DNA from: Luzula sylvatica
Taxonomy: Eukaryota; Streptophyta; Magnoliopsida; Poales; Juncaceae
Assembly (NCBI GenBank): GCA_946800325.1
Contig: OX326961.1
Span: forward strand, 15,746,215 to 15,810,214
DNA: 64,000 bases
Reading direction: 5' to 3'
In this document: one piece after another, positions 1-11,492 of the stretch
How the letters are laid out: every line of letters starts with the position of its first letter
Position numbering within the stretch: the first letter of the stretch is position 1
Position numbers and translations under genes: made by a program
The notes under the pieces: generated by a model
What the model saw: the letters and a program-made list of their open reading frames with translations, nothing else
Database searches by the model: none
What the model was told of the DNA's origin: nothing

Positions 1-390
1 ATCACCTCTGAGAATTTCGAAGTTGGTGGCTACAATTGGGCAGTTCGTTATTACCCAGATGGATATGAAAAGGAAGACAAAGCTGAATATGTCTCCTTCT
101 TCGTCGAAATCGTCGACACTGACGATCACGTGAAAGCCCTCTTCGATATCAGATTGCTCGATGATCTTGGCAATATCTCCATTAACACCCCTGAGGTGGC
201 GAAGCCGCATTTGTTCAAGGCGAGTTCTGATACATGGGGTTTTTATCAATTCATGAGAAAGGAGGATTTGGAGAGCTCGCAGTTCTTGAAAGACGATACC
301 TTTACTGTGCAGTGTAATCTTGTCATTGTCAAGGATTTGAGTGGTGGCGACGGAACCATCGATAATGTCTCGGTCAATTTGCCAGATTAA
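1..390 (+). CDS. MATH-domain protein, 5' end outside window
   Basis: The frame is open from the first base to a TAA stop and gives 129 residues of a MATH (meprin and TRAF homology) fold. Visible hallmarks are the segment reading YNWAVRYYPDG, a YVSFFVEI strand, KALFDIRLLDD, and the C-terminal block TWGFYQFMRKEDLESSQFLK followed by a final beta strand. The family role is protein binding; in plant BTB/POZ-MATH proteins this domain presents substrates to CUL3 ubiquitin ligases. The protein stops right after the MATH fold, so it has no BTB domain and cannot itself bind CUL3 in the usual way. Two intact relatives lie on the opposite strand downstream. The start codon and about 30 residues are missing only because of the window edge. 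Specific function unknown. Confidence 0.85.
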   Translation: MTSENFEVGGYNWAVRYYPDGYEKEDKAEYVSFFVEIVDTDDHVKALFDIRLLDDLGNISINTPEVAKPHLFKASSDTWGFYQFMRKEDLESSQFLKDDTFTVQCNLVIVKDLSGGDGTIDNVSVNLPD

Positions 391-2640
391 ATGAAATTTC
401 GAAAGATAATTTCGTAATTTGCCAGATTAACTGAAATTTGGAAGATAATTTCGGTTTTATGATTTGGTTTTCTTTGGTTGATGTGAAATTGTGTTTTTCT
501 GATTTTATTTGGAAATTAATAATAACATGAGGATTATATTGTCATTGGTTGTATGGTGTTTTGTTTGTAATTTTGCTTTGGTGTGTTTATTTTGTAGTAA
601 GTTTCATTCAAGTTTATGTTGTGGACTTTTGTTTCGAAAATAACTTCTTAGGGGAGTTCTATCATACACCCTTTTACAAGGGTATTTTGGGTATTTTAGC
701 AATTAATTATATTTGTAAAATGGTGTATCATAAAATTTATCTTTTATAGAAATTTTGGTTTAAATGAACAACAAAAAATTCCAATTTAGTTAAAAATTAA
801 TTGATAAATATATTTGATATCTTACCTTAAATATTCATAAATGGGTAATTACTCCAAATACCCTTGAAAATGAGTGTATGGTAAGGAAATGGGTGTATGA
901 TAGAAGCCCCCAACTTCTTAAATGCCTACCGGCTTGTAACAAAAAAAAAATAACTTCTTAAATTGCGTAAATCGAATTAAATTAAATGGGTGATTCTATC
1001 GTACATTCATTTTTGTCAAGTTCAAATTAGAAATGGTAATTTGAAATTTTTGTAATTACTTTGTTTTTTATTATTAAACGGAGAAAGTTCTTAGCCCATC
1101 CATTATTTTGTGTCAATAGAAATTGAACTCATGGCCTATGATTTATTGTGATATGGACTCAATCATTTGAGTTATCAATCATTTGAGTTATGAATCCATT
1201 AACAAAAAAAATTATAATTACTTCGTGAATGCAATGTTAAAATTAGAAATAAATCATCCTACACATAATCAAATAAAGTCTAAATAATATAAAAATATTC
1301 TAAATATCATTAAAAGAAGATATATCATAGAATTGTCCAAATTAAATTATTCAAGAGCTTAAATTACCCTCATATATCAAGATAAAGAACAAGGATAATA
1401 CTCTCATTTTGTAAATTTCACAATGGATTAATTCTAAATGATTCAACTAAATATTATCTTCGAAAAAAATAAATAAAATCTCAATAGAACATGTATATGA
1501 AAATAAAACAGAAGTAAGAACCATTTAACCAATAGATTCTTTTATTTCAAAAAAGTCAAATCAGGTAAATAGAAATTATCATAACTATAATTTGATGATG
1601 TTATCGCAAGAGCTTAAATGATTTTATTAAGAATGGTTTCAATTTCGTTTTATCAAATACCTGTTATACGGTTTATATCCCTATTAACGATGATTGATAT
1701 TTCTTACACTTATCTTTTAGTTTATCGCTTTTCATAAAACATGCAAATTAAATATTTCATATATATAAATTATTATTATCCTTAATTGTTTTCATCATAA
1801 AAACTCAATTAAATGTTTACATGTGATATATAGGAGTATAGTGATCATTTGAGTTGGTTTTTCGCACAATAAAATCATATATTAAAGAGATTATGAATTC
1901 AAGTTTTGTCGACATCAATATAAAAAATATAAACTTATAATAATTACGATTCGTGATTTAGGATTTTCTTCAACAAAATTTTTAGGAATGCCTAACCTGG
2001 GTGCATCCGGTTTTTGCAAACATTGGTGGCAAAGTGTGTATTAATCATGCCAAAGACTTATATTGATAGGAGACTTTTGAGTTTTTCATTTGAGTTGATC
2101 TTAAGCACAATGAAGCTTCCGTATTACATGTTCATCACGTAGTTTCTTCAATTATCATTAGCTTACAGTTACATTTGGTATGACTAAATGTAGGGATTAC
2201 TTACCTAATTAGAATTATAAGAGTAGCGTTATTGTAAGAGCTAACATGACTAATTAGAATTATAAGAGTAGCGCTATTGTAAGAGCTAACATGACTCAAT
2301 TGAGAGCGATTTTAAATTTTTTTAATCAAATGATCACTATATCCCTATTTATGCGCGATTTGTCATTTCGGATTCAAATCTGTTGAACATTTTGTTATTT
2401 TCTTGTGATGAATTCTTATAATTCTATTTTTCATGAATCATGTAAATATATTTTTCCTAATATTATGAAAAACCAAGTGGTTTATTTGGTCATTGTCTAG
2501 GCATCCCAAATATTAAGTCAAAGAGTACTTAAAACAAAACAAATCATCATCATGATACATAACAATAACAAATAAGAACAACAACAGTAAAACAAAATTG
2601 AACAAAGCAATAACTCGAATTCTATTAAACTAAAATAATG
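391..2640. other. AT-rich 3' flank of the first MATH gene
   Basis: No convincing gene. A conserved 3'-flanking tract (about 430-640 and 950-1340) reappears near 2.64-3.1 kb and, in part, near 5.87 kb. It is interrupted by a MITE. A 45-bp direct duplication lies at 2205-2294 (two copies, one base different). Short open frames here have no family features. Confidence 0.6.
651..911. mobile_element. Mutator-like MITE with 9-bp target duplication
   Basis: The ends are inverted copies: the left begins GGGGAGTTCTATCATACACC and the right, reverse complemented, begins GGGGGCTTCTATCATACACC. The 9-bp sequence AACTTCTTA occurs directly on both sides (642-650 and 912-920), the target length of Mutator-type elements. 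It has no coding capacity. A related copy lies at 22483-22741. Just after it, a short piece ending in ten A residues (to 950) is followed by another copy of the target sequence, so a second small retroposed insertion may be stacked at the site. The paralogous flank near 2.86 kb has no insertion. Confidence 0.75.
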
Positions 2641-3110
2641 GAAATTTGGATGGTAAATTTCTGTTCTATTATTCAGGTTTCTTTGATTGATATGAAGCTG
2701 TGTTTTTCTGGAGTTGTTCTATAATAATATGATGATTATATTATGTCACTGGTTAAATCGGTTATATGGTGTTTTGTTTGTAATTTTGCTTTGGTGTATT
2801 TATTTTGCACTAAGTTTTATTCGAGTTTATTTTGTTTTCGGCTTTGAAAAGAAATTGTTCTTAAATTACATAAATCAAATTAAATTAATTGGATAATTAT
2901 ATGGTGATTCATTGTTTTCAAATCATATACAAATTAGAAATGGTTATTTGAGAATTTTGTAATTACTTATTTAATTCTATCTTAAAATTGGAAATAAATC
3001 ATCATTCACACAATCAAAGAAAGTCTAATTAATGTACAAATACCTAAAATACTCTTTTAAAAAGATGTACCAAAGAATTGTCAAAAGTAAATTAGGGAAA
3101 CACTATTTAA
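2641..3110 (+). repeat. Second copy of MATH-gene 3' flank, gene itself lost
   Basis: This tract aligns with 430-640 and 950-1340, including the shared TGTGTTTTTCTG and GGTGTTTTGTTTGTAATTTTG strings. It continues past the place where the first copy carries the MITE. No MATH coding sequence is left upstream of it, so it marks a decayed tandem unit. The open frame inside it (2714-2896) is shared only because the flank is duplicated and I do not regard it as a gene. Confidence 0.65.
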
Positions 3111-4247
3111 ATTGATAATATTTCATTAGTTTATAAATAAAATCATGAAAATACATGTTATTGGATATATATGGAGAAATATCTGGATGAGGGATTATTA
3201 AGCCCCTTTCCAAATTTCTTCCAAAAAAATTACTATGCATTATACCTTTCTTAAATTAGTAGTGAGAATATATATAGAATTCCTAATTCATGTAACAATA
3301 ATTCAACAATAATATTTGGAGATTATTTATATACATGTTAACCGACATTTTTTTATGAGCATGTTAACCGAATTTAATGCACATTCTTTTAATCTGTCGA
3401 GTTAAGAAAGATAAATTTAACAATTCAAAGCGTAATTATGTTTTTAATACATATCATAACTAAAGAATAGTATTTTGGTAAAAATATAAATTGTTCCAGA
3501 CGAAAAAATATTAGCTCTAGAATTAATATTATTCATTTAATTATTCAAGAGTTTAAATTACCCTCGCTCATCTTCTAAATTTATCAATGGATTGAATCTA
3601 AATTATTCAACTAAATATTATTTAGGTATCGATCAAATAACTAGATTATCATTTAGTTGAATGATATATATTTGAATTCAATTTATGTGGAGAATTAAAG
3701 AAACATAAAAAATCATATGTTATGAAAGATTGTGGGTTCGAGTCTTATTGACATCAATAAATGAAGGATCACCGAATTTTTTTTATTTATTCATTTTTTA
3801 TATATAATTATCAATTCTGGAAAAAAAATTCAGAAGTAAGAACCATTTAACCAATAGATTCTTCTATTTCCAAAAGTCAAACTAGGGTAAATAGAAATTG
3901 TCATAATTCTAATTAGATAAGTAATCCCTTTATTAAAATATGCCAGACGGTAGATTTTAAACTCATAATAATTGAACGAAGAACATGATGAACATGTAAT
4001 ATAGAAGCTCCCGTCGTGCTTAGATCAACTCAAATGAAGCTTAAAGTCTTCTCTCAACTTTTTAAGTCTTCTATGTAATTCAAATAAAAAATATTTTTAA
4101 GTCTTCTATACATTATATACAGCTTGCCTCCAGTGTTTACAAAAACGGGAGGCATCCAATTTAAGTATCTTAAATATTAAATCAACTAGTACTTTAAACA
4201 AAACAAATCATCACATACATGAGAATTACTAATAAAAAGAAGAATTT
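3111..4247. other. AT-rich intergenic, shared MATH-unit spacer
   Basis: No gene seen. Parts (about 3640-3920 and 4110-4230) resemble 1440-1600 and 6190-6720, which are spacers of the neighbouring MATH units. Confidence 0.5.
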
Positions 4248-4775
4248 TTTTTTTTGTCTTTTTACCTTTTATCTAAAGTTTAATTATTCATGTTCCGAAT
4301 GTTTTGATATGATGGATCAAGTTTTTTATCTCTTCAATTTGATTAATCAAGTCTCTTGCATTTTTAATTTATTTGAATTGGATTATTCCGTCCATTAAAT
4401 GATGACTTGACTCGTTTCAGTTCTCATGTGACAACATATATGTCAAATTTAATAACATGATAATATAAATTATTTTTTAAATATGTCATGTCATAAAATT
4501 TGATGACAAATTCCTAATTTATGTTGTCACAACATTAAATTTGACATATCATTGATTGTTGTGTTATCGAATATGTCATGTCAATAATTAATTACGTCAC
4601 AAATTAACGATTTAGTCATCAGTTAATAGATGAAATGACCTAATTGAATAAAATTAAAAATGTAAGAAATTTGATTGATCAAAATAAAAATGTGTAACTG
4701 ACTTGATTGATCAAATCAAAACATTATGGACTTAATTAAATTGAGATAAAATGTAAGGAATTAAAACTGAATTTT
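4248..4775. mobile_element. Foldback (long inverted-repeat) MITE
   Basis: The left half, beginning near TTACCTTTTATCTAAAG, is matched in reverse by the right half, which ends near ATTTTAC-like sequence at about 4760. The pairing runs for well over 100 bases with mismatches. The element interrupts spacer sequence otherwise continuous between MATH units (compare 2550-2640 and 6720-6800). It has no open frame of note. Ends are approximate because they lie in runs of T and A. Confidence 0.6.
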
Positions 4776-4852
4776 TTTTTAAAAAGAAGGACATTAAAGA
4801 AAATTGAAAGCAATAACTCAAATTTTATCAAAGTAAAATGATTGAAATTTGT

Positions 4853-4919
4853 TAAGTACTTGAGTGGTATATATCGATGAAACCATTTATAATGTAACGG
4901 TTAATTTGCCTGAAAATTA
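4853..4919 (+). pseudogene. Relic of a MATH gene 3' end
   Basis: This short tract aligns with the last 20 codons of the MATH gene at the left edge: AAG-x-x-TTGAGTGGT, then ATCGAT, then GTNTCGGTNAATTTGCC and TAA. It has substitutions and an early stop. The same 3'-flanking bases follow. It is the last visible trace of a lost tandem MATH copy. Confidence 0.6.
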
Positions 4920-5254
4920 AAATTTGAACGGTTAATTGTTTGGGCAATATGGCGAGAGCAAAACTACCGAATTTATAGAGACCAAATGAAGTCTCAAATT
5001 TCAACTACAAGAATTGCAAAGCACCTACTACAAAATTGGATCCTAGCAAAAGTTTGAGCTAACGAGTAAAACTTAGCTAGAATTTATAATCTAGAATGCT
5101 ATGTAAGCAATATTGAAAATTAGATACAGTTTTTTTCGCTACATTTTTTTTCCTCTGGTCATTGACAGAAGTTGTAATAACTTCACCTTTTTAATCTATA
5201 AAAAAATTGAGTCCAAAATGGGCACGTTTTGTACGTTTCGTGGGGCTCTACGAC

Positions 5255-5854
5255 TAGGGATGTCAATGGTGTGGATATTGCCCGAACCGACCCGAACCGT
5301 ATCCGAAAAAATATCCGGATTCGAAAAAAATATCCGGATCCGAGTGGATCCGGATATGGATCTGGTTGCTAATTTTAAGATCCGGAACCGGATTCGATAT
5401 TCGGTTTTGGTGCGGGTACCGGATCCGTGTTCCGGATCCGGGTATTTTTAGGATCCGGATACTCGAAACTAGATTCGAGTATCCGAAATCGGATCCGGAT
5501 ACTCATATTATATATTATTTTTATGTATTATATTTGATATTAGTTGAAAAATCATATAAAAATTAATGATTTGTAAATGATTTAACTCACAATCGTAAAA
5601 TTATGTTTAAATATAATCATATTTATCGTTCATGTCACAAATTATATATATTTATAGTTAAAAAGTAAGTTACGTTATGATAACATAATATCCGTTTTAA
5701 TATCCGAAACAGAACCATATCTGTATCCGTATCTGACAATATCCGAACCGTATCCGTATTCGTTTATTATCCGAACCGTATCCGGATCCGACAATATGGA
5801 TATGGATCTGATATGACTACTATCCGAACCGGATCCGAACCGTTGACACCCCTA
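5255..5854. mobile_element. hAT-type nonautonomous element, 600 bp
   Basis: The left end reads TAGGGATGTCAATGG and the reverse complement of the right end reads TAGGGGTGTCAACGG, the well-known plant hAT-like terminus. The 8-bp target duplication TCTACGAC is perfect (5247-5254 and 5855-5862). The interior is rich in CCGGATCCGAA-type motifs with an AT-rich centre. No transposase is encoded; open frames here (5113-5566) are incidental. Confidence 0.85.
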
Positions 5855-5862
5855 TCTACGAC

Positions 5863-6853
5863 TTCAATGAAAAAATTAAAATTTGGACGGTAAATTTTGA
5901 TTTTCTTTGGTTGATATGATACTGTGTTTTTCTGATTTACTATATAGACTAGCTAGAGTCGGCCAATACTTTTCTTGTTTACTATAGTCTACATATGTAG
6001 ACGAGTTTGCTTGTTTTTAGTTCAATAAAAATCATCGATCGGACATGTATCGTGCTTGCTGTTCGTCAATATGTGTGTGTGTGTGTCCGTGTGTGCGCCA
6101 AAAAATTGTCCAAATTAAACTATTCAAGAACTTAAATTACCCTATATATCAAAGATAAAGAACAAGGGTCTAAATTTCACAATGAATTAATTTTAAATTA
6201 TTCAACTAAATTTTAATTTAGGTATCGATAAAATAACTTGATTATCATTTAGTTGAATAATATAGATTTAAATTTAATCTATCTTAAGAATTAAAGAAAA
6301 ATAGTATTATCATATAATTCTCAATAGAACATGTATCTGGAAAAAAAAAAATCAGAAGTAAGAACCATTTAACCAATTGATTTTTTTATTTCAAAAAAGT
6401 CAAATTAAATAGAAATTATCATAATTCTAATTATTTACTAGATAAGTAAACCCTTTATTAAAATATGCCAAATGGTAGATAATAAACTCATAATAATTGA
6501 AGAAACTACATGATGAACATGTAATATGGAAGCTTCCTTGTGCTAAAGATCAAAGTCTCCTCTCAATTTTTTATTAGATAAATCTCAAGTCTTCTAGACA
6601 TTATACACAGCTTACCTCCAGTGTTTACAGAAAACTGGAGGCATCCAATTTAGGCATCCTAAATATTAAATCAACAAGTACTTAAACAAAACAAATCATA
6701 CTACAAATCATCATGATACATAACAACAATTACAAATAAGAAAAACAACTTCAAAAATAAAAATATTTGAACAAAACAGTAACTCAAACTTTATCAAACT
6801 GTAATTCTTTTGCACTAAACCACATACTGAAACAAAGATTTTCAATTTCCAAT
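5863..6853. other. MATH-unit spacer
   Basis: The tract begins with another remnant of the MATH 3' flank (about 5870-5945, with the TTCTTTGGTTGATATGA string) and continues with spacer shared with 1340-1600 and 3540-4200. A short (TG)n run lies near 6071. I see no gene. Confidence 0.5.
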
Positions 6854-7342
6854 TCAATTAATGCTGAGATTCTCCACACTCTCACCAAGCATCGGCTTTT
6901 CCGCCGAGGCTTTAACAACAAAAACATTACAAGTAATCGTAAATTCGTCGTTCTTCAGAAACTCCGATTCTTCCAATCGATCTCGGTTGAAAAACTGATA
7001 AAAACCCCAAGTGTCATTCAATCCTGTAAACAAATGTGGCTTCGAAATTTCCGGTGTATTTTCAGAATAATTTCCATCTTCATCAATCAATTTCATATCG
7101 AACAAAGCTTTCACTTCGGCTCCGGTGCTGAGTAATTCGAGAAAAACGGAGATGAACTCAGAATTATCGGTTTTTTCGAGTCCGTCTGGATAATATCGCA
7201 AACACCAATCGATTCCTCCAATTGTGAACGTGTCAGACTGAATGTATTTACCAATGCCAATTCCTTTGCCGTTCGAATAGCCGATGATTTTGAATATGTG
7301 GGATCCTTTTTTCAGTGAAGCTACCGTCGATGATGAGCCCAT
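6854..7342 (-). CDS. MATH-only protein, 162 aa
   Basis: A complete single-exon frame with one MATH domain across nearly the whole protein. Signature segments in order: FKIIGYSNGKGIG (about 17-29), FTIGGIDWCLRYYPDG (about 39-54), FISVFLELL, KALFDMKLIDEDG, TWGFYQFFNRDRLEESEF (about 113-130) and a last strand ending FVVKA. There is no BTB, BACK or membrane segment. The ATG at 7342 is the first in frame and lies in a context (CTCAAC before ATG) shared with the next MATH gene. It is related to the N-terminal half of BTB/POZ-MATH ubiquitin-ligase adaptors, so a peptide-binding or competitor role is possible but is inference. A GT-rich tract immediately upstream lies in the probable 5' UTR. Confidence 0.85.
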   Translation of the reverse strand: MGSSSTVASLKKGSHIFKIIGYSNGKGIGIGKYIQSDTFTIGGIDWCLRYYPDGLEKTDNSEFISVFLELLSTGAEVKALFDMKLIDEDGNYSENTPEISKPHLFTGLNDTWGFYQFFNRDRLEESEFLKNDEFTITCNVFVVKASAEKPMLGESVENLSIN

Positions 7343-7354
7343 GTTGAGATTGAT

Positions 7355-7401
7355 TTCGTGTGTGTGCGTGTGTGTGTGGGTGGGTGGGTGGGCGTGGGTG
7401 T
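7355..7401. repeat. GT/GGGT-rich simple repeat in MATH 5' leader
   Basis: Alternating GT passes into GGGT units on +, so a CA/CCCA-rich leader on the coding strand of the adjacent MATH gene. The MATH gene at 10356 has a shorter version at the same place. Confidence 0.7.
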
Positions 7402-9864
7402 ATTAGTAGATTGAAGGTGAAGGGGTGGCTAAGTTATCCTAAATCTCCATAGTTGACATTTCTATTTTCTGTTCAAATTTAACTAAGTATAGTTCTTGTC
7501 TCCCTAATATAGCTAACTGGATACGTACTTTATATTTTATGGGCCTTCAATAGTTTGCAATGAAGTCCATCAAACTGGGCCGAAAGTTTTGTAGGTTATA
7601 GAGTTATTGGTATCTCAGATTGCAATTATTATAGTTTTATTATTAACTAGGATAATACAGCTCGTCTTACGTGAACATGACAATTTTTATTTGTAAAAAT
7701 AATTGATAATATTATTTTAAAATGTAATTATGTCATAATATACTAATATCACTTTATTGATATAATTTATTTATGTATAATCATGTATATATTTTATCAT
7801 TATTTTATATTATATATTCAATGACTATTTTTTTTATATAGTAGTAATATAAATACTGTCGTTGTATAATAATATCTGATTTATAACATATTTTACGAAA
7901 ACAACCTAATAACAAATATTATTTATTGTTCTTCACAAAAATTCATTCAATATCAAGTATATAAACAATGAATAAGATGATATTTTATGATTATTTTAAT
8001 TTATGAGGGCAAATGATTGGTCTTTTATCTACTCTTGGTGGGTACTAACTACATCTTTTAAAATTCTCCAAACATAAAATGTAACTCGCCGATATTTGAA
8101 CTCGTGCTCGAGTCAGTGAACATGATAGTACCAAGTAATTAGAGAATATATCCCCCTAACACGGTGATCACAATACTCGTCTCTATCTGGGTCCATGGGT
8201 CCGAAATTTGAATTAACCATTCGAGATTAAAACGGGGTTTTTCTTTCTTCCAATCATCTGATTTCGTCCATAAATATCTTTCAGATTATTTTGACGAAAT
8301 ATACGAACTTATATTGGGTTTACCCTCCCTGCACACCGTTAGCGGAACCCTCCCTGCACACCGTTAGCGGTGCAACATCACGTAGGATAATAGTCATTTC
8401 ACACAATCTCATATGAAATTTATTCGTTTTCGGATGTCATCGTCATATTATAGTCGTTAAAAGTGATTGATTCAATTCATTCACCGGGAGGCATTGCATT
8501 ATCGAATAAAAACCGTTCATTTAAGTCGATTTACTAATTACTATCCATGAGTCTGGAATTCTCCATTTCTTCCAAGTGGTAGATTTCTACTCAAACTGAA
8601 ATGTGACTATCATGTTGAATCCGTTCGGATAGGTGATATTGTTGATAAATTATTTATCGGGTTCGCTCGGACCTCGTAATATTTTGTCATCCAAAGACAT
8701 ATTCAAGAATTTGAGATTCTATTTGGGAGGAGTGGGAGGTTTGACTGAGTGAAAGTGTTTTAGTGTAACTCATGTAAGAGAGAGGAATTTGAGCATATGA
8801 GAGGGTTTGTGGGTGGCATTGAGTTTGAGTGAACCGAGAGAGGGGTGTGGGTGTGATTTTACAGAGAAAAGGGTGGGTTGTGTTATCTGAAAACGAGGAG
8901 ACGAGCTTCTTCTCCGGGAGGAAGTACATTTTTCGACATTTGGAAGATCAGTTTACTGGATAGATTCTTTGACCGACTTTTCAAAAGCCGGCGTTCAAAT
9001 GGTCAAAAGCTTGTTTAATTCAGTTTTTCACGAGAAACGTGTAGTTTAGATTGTCCGATTTTTGGAAGGTCGTAAGGCTTACTAATGCTCGAATTTTCAA
9101 AGGTCGAAAGTGTTACATCTGTTGTTATCAAACTTATTTGGTTATTTTGGGGAATAACAAACTTTATCTATCTATGTACAAAAAAAATCCTATTACTTTA
9201 AAACTAACAAAAAAACATATAATAGTTGTTGAAATTATATATATTAATTTTAATCAATATTTTCATGGGTCGACATATTTGTACAAAATACATTTTGTAA
9301 AAAATATAATTATTATTGTGTAAACTAATTTTCAGTTTTTACTATTTATTTATATAATATAATAACATCGCCAGTAGATATTACATTATATAAAAATATC
9401 TTTTATATTTTATATAAAACATAATTCTGTTTTACATAAAATATTATTTTTTATATTTGTAAGATTTTTTACCAATTTTTTTTATATTTTTCAACATCTT
9501 ATAATTTAGACATCCGAACAAATTGTAAAATTATTAATTCCAGAATTTTGTTCTCGTCCACCTTATAATCAGATCCCATTCCACTAATTTCACTTGCCAA
9601 ACGCCCTATGAGGGTCAAAAATAATTCAAAATGTTTCAAAAAGGGGATTTTTTAAAAAATCTTAAAAATGAGGGAGATTTTGATGAAAAATAAATAAAAA
9701 AAGAAACCCAACACAGTGCAAGTGCAGGAATCCTCCTAGTGTTATTAATCAAAAATTGCCATAGAAGATTAAGTAACAATTACAAATAAGAACAATAACT
9801 CAAATTTATCAAACTATTTTTTTTGTAATCAAACAAAGATTTGAAATTTTCATACGGAATTCAA
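7402..9864. other. Intergenic, with end of a nonautonomous element
   Basis: No gene that I can support. A 25-bp direct duplication (CCCTCCCTGCACACCG units) lies at 8323-8371. The tract at about 9300-9606 matches the right half of the element at 44400-45422, including its end reading AATTTCACTTGCCAAACGCCC, so it is a truncated copy of that family. Confidence 0.5.
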
Positions 9865-10356
9865 TCAATTAATGCTGACATTCTCCAAACTCTCACCAAG
9901 CTTTGCCTTTTCTTTGGACCCTTCAACAACAAAAACATGACAATTAATCGTAAATTCATCGTTCTTCAAAAACTCGGATCCTTCAAATTTATCTCGCTTC
10001 AAAAACTGAGAAAAACCCCAAGTATTATTCGATCCTTTAAACCACTGTGGCTCAGAACATTCTGGCGTATCATTAACAGAATAATTTCCATTTTCATCAA
10101 TCAATGTAATATCAAACATAGCTTTTACTTCGTCTTCGAGATTAAGTAATTCCAGAAAAACCGAAATATACTCACAATCTTTGCCTTTGTCTGATCCGTC
10201 AGGATAAAAACGCAAACACCAATCAAATCCTCCAACTGTGAACATATTGGATTGAATGTAATTGGTTGTGCCGATTCCTTTGCCCTTGGAATAGCCGATG
10301 ATCTTGAACACATGGAACCCTCTTGTCGATGATGCTATCATCGAAGACAAGGCCAT
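9865..10356 (-). CDS. MATH-only protein, 163 aa
   Basis: A complete single-exon frame, clearly a tandem paralogue of the gene at 6854-7342: same FKIIGYSKGKGIG opening, FTVGGFDWCLRFYPDG core, YISVFLELL strand, KAMFDITLIDENG turn, TWGFSQFLKRDKFEGSEF block and closing FVVEG strand. It ends directly after the MATH domain and has no BTB. The start ATG has the same upstream context as its paralogue. Neither gene has internal stops, so both look protein-coding, in contrast to the relics to the left. The role is inferred only from the domain (protein-protein recognition). Confidence 0.85.
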   Translation of the reverse strand: MALSSMIASSTRGFHVFKIIGYSKGKGIGTTNYIQSNMFTVGGFDWCLRFYPDGSDKGKDCEYISVFLELLNLEDEVKAMFDITLIDENGNYSVNDTPECSEPQWFKGSNNTWGFSQFLKRDKFEGSEFLKNDEFTINCHVFVVEGSKEKAKLGESLENVSIN

Positions 10357-10544
10357 GTTGAGATTGATTTTGCGTGTTTGTTAGTGTGTGGGTGGGTTGA
10401 TGGGTTGGAGATAATTTTCGATGTTAGATCTTCACAGTTGACATTTTTATTTTATGTTGAAGTTTATGTATGGTTCTTCTCTCCATTAGATATAGATAAT
10501 TGCATCTGTCCATTTTTCATTTTCTGTTGAAGTTTAGGTATGGT

Positions 10545-10868
10545 TATAGACAACTCAACTCAAACTAAGTCAAATTAGATCAAACTGATTTAAAATCGAA
10601 ATGATCAAGATTCAAACCAAACTTAATAAACAAAAATGTTATTTGATTTGTTCGGTTAAATTTTATACAATACTTTATAATTTAAGAATAAAAATATATC
10701 ATTAATAAAATATGATTATTTTAAATTTATACATTTTAAAATTAACATATAGGAAAAGAGTAAAAATTAGAATATAATCATGTTGATTCGGTTTTAACCG
10801 AATAAATCAAACAATAACATTTTCTCAAATTAACCGAACCATTTGAACAGTTTGAACACTCCTACATG
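10545..10868. mobile_element. Degenerate hAT-like element
   Basis: The right end, reverse complemented, reads GTAGGAGTGTTCAAACTG, a variant of the TAGGGGTGTTCAAAC terminus. The interior has GGTTCGGTT/AACCGAACC motifs. The left end is too decayed to place precisely. Part of it is repeated at about 13935-14116 in the next duplication unit. Confidence 0.4.
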
Positions 10869-11492
10869 TTAATATTGTCATCAATCAGAATCAAACTTTA
10901 TATAAATTAAAAGAAATATTACTGTTGATCAATAATAATTATACCTCTCAATCAGGTCTACACCCTTAGTGGGGGATCATGATGTTGGATATTTTATCCG
11001 ATCATTGCTTATCATGTCTTTTTTTTTTTTAAAAATTGCTTAAAACATGTGTTGTCGTGGGTTTTTGATTGAACTAAAAATTTTATCAGTTAGAAATATC
11101 AAACTAGAAATTAGATTAGACATAATTTGTGAAAACTTAGAATAATCAAAGGGTTGATTGCATATTTGCATATATATTAGGATCAAAGAATAGCCGCTAA
11201 ACACGAGTTATCTTTGTTATTAGTCAATGATAATCGGCAAATAAATCGAATAGGATCTCAGCTGCAAACAATCATATATAGAAATTTGGCGAAAAATATA
11301 TAATAACTTCAATTTTCAGGAAAATATCTAATTACAAGTTTTCATGAGTTGCATAGAAGTTGTTATTACATTATAACTGAAATATTTCCCAAATTTCATC
11401 GAAATCTAAGTGGTCTACAAATAAAACACCAACCTTCAGAAAAAAATACTTCTGAAAGAAAGTTCATTCTATCTCGTGTTTATTTTCGTTCT

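Noticed and set aside
549..2896. Similar small open frames at 549-749 and 2714-2896
   Set aside because: They resemble each other only because the MATH 3' flank is duplicated; no domain, and one is interrupted by a MITE end.
8687..8929. 80-residue frame on minus
   Set aside because: Low-complexity Ser/Thr/His-rich product, no recognisable family, splice context or paralogue.
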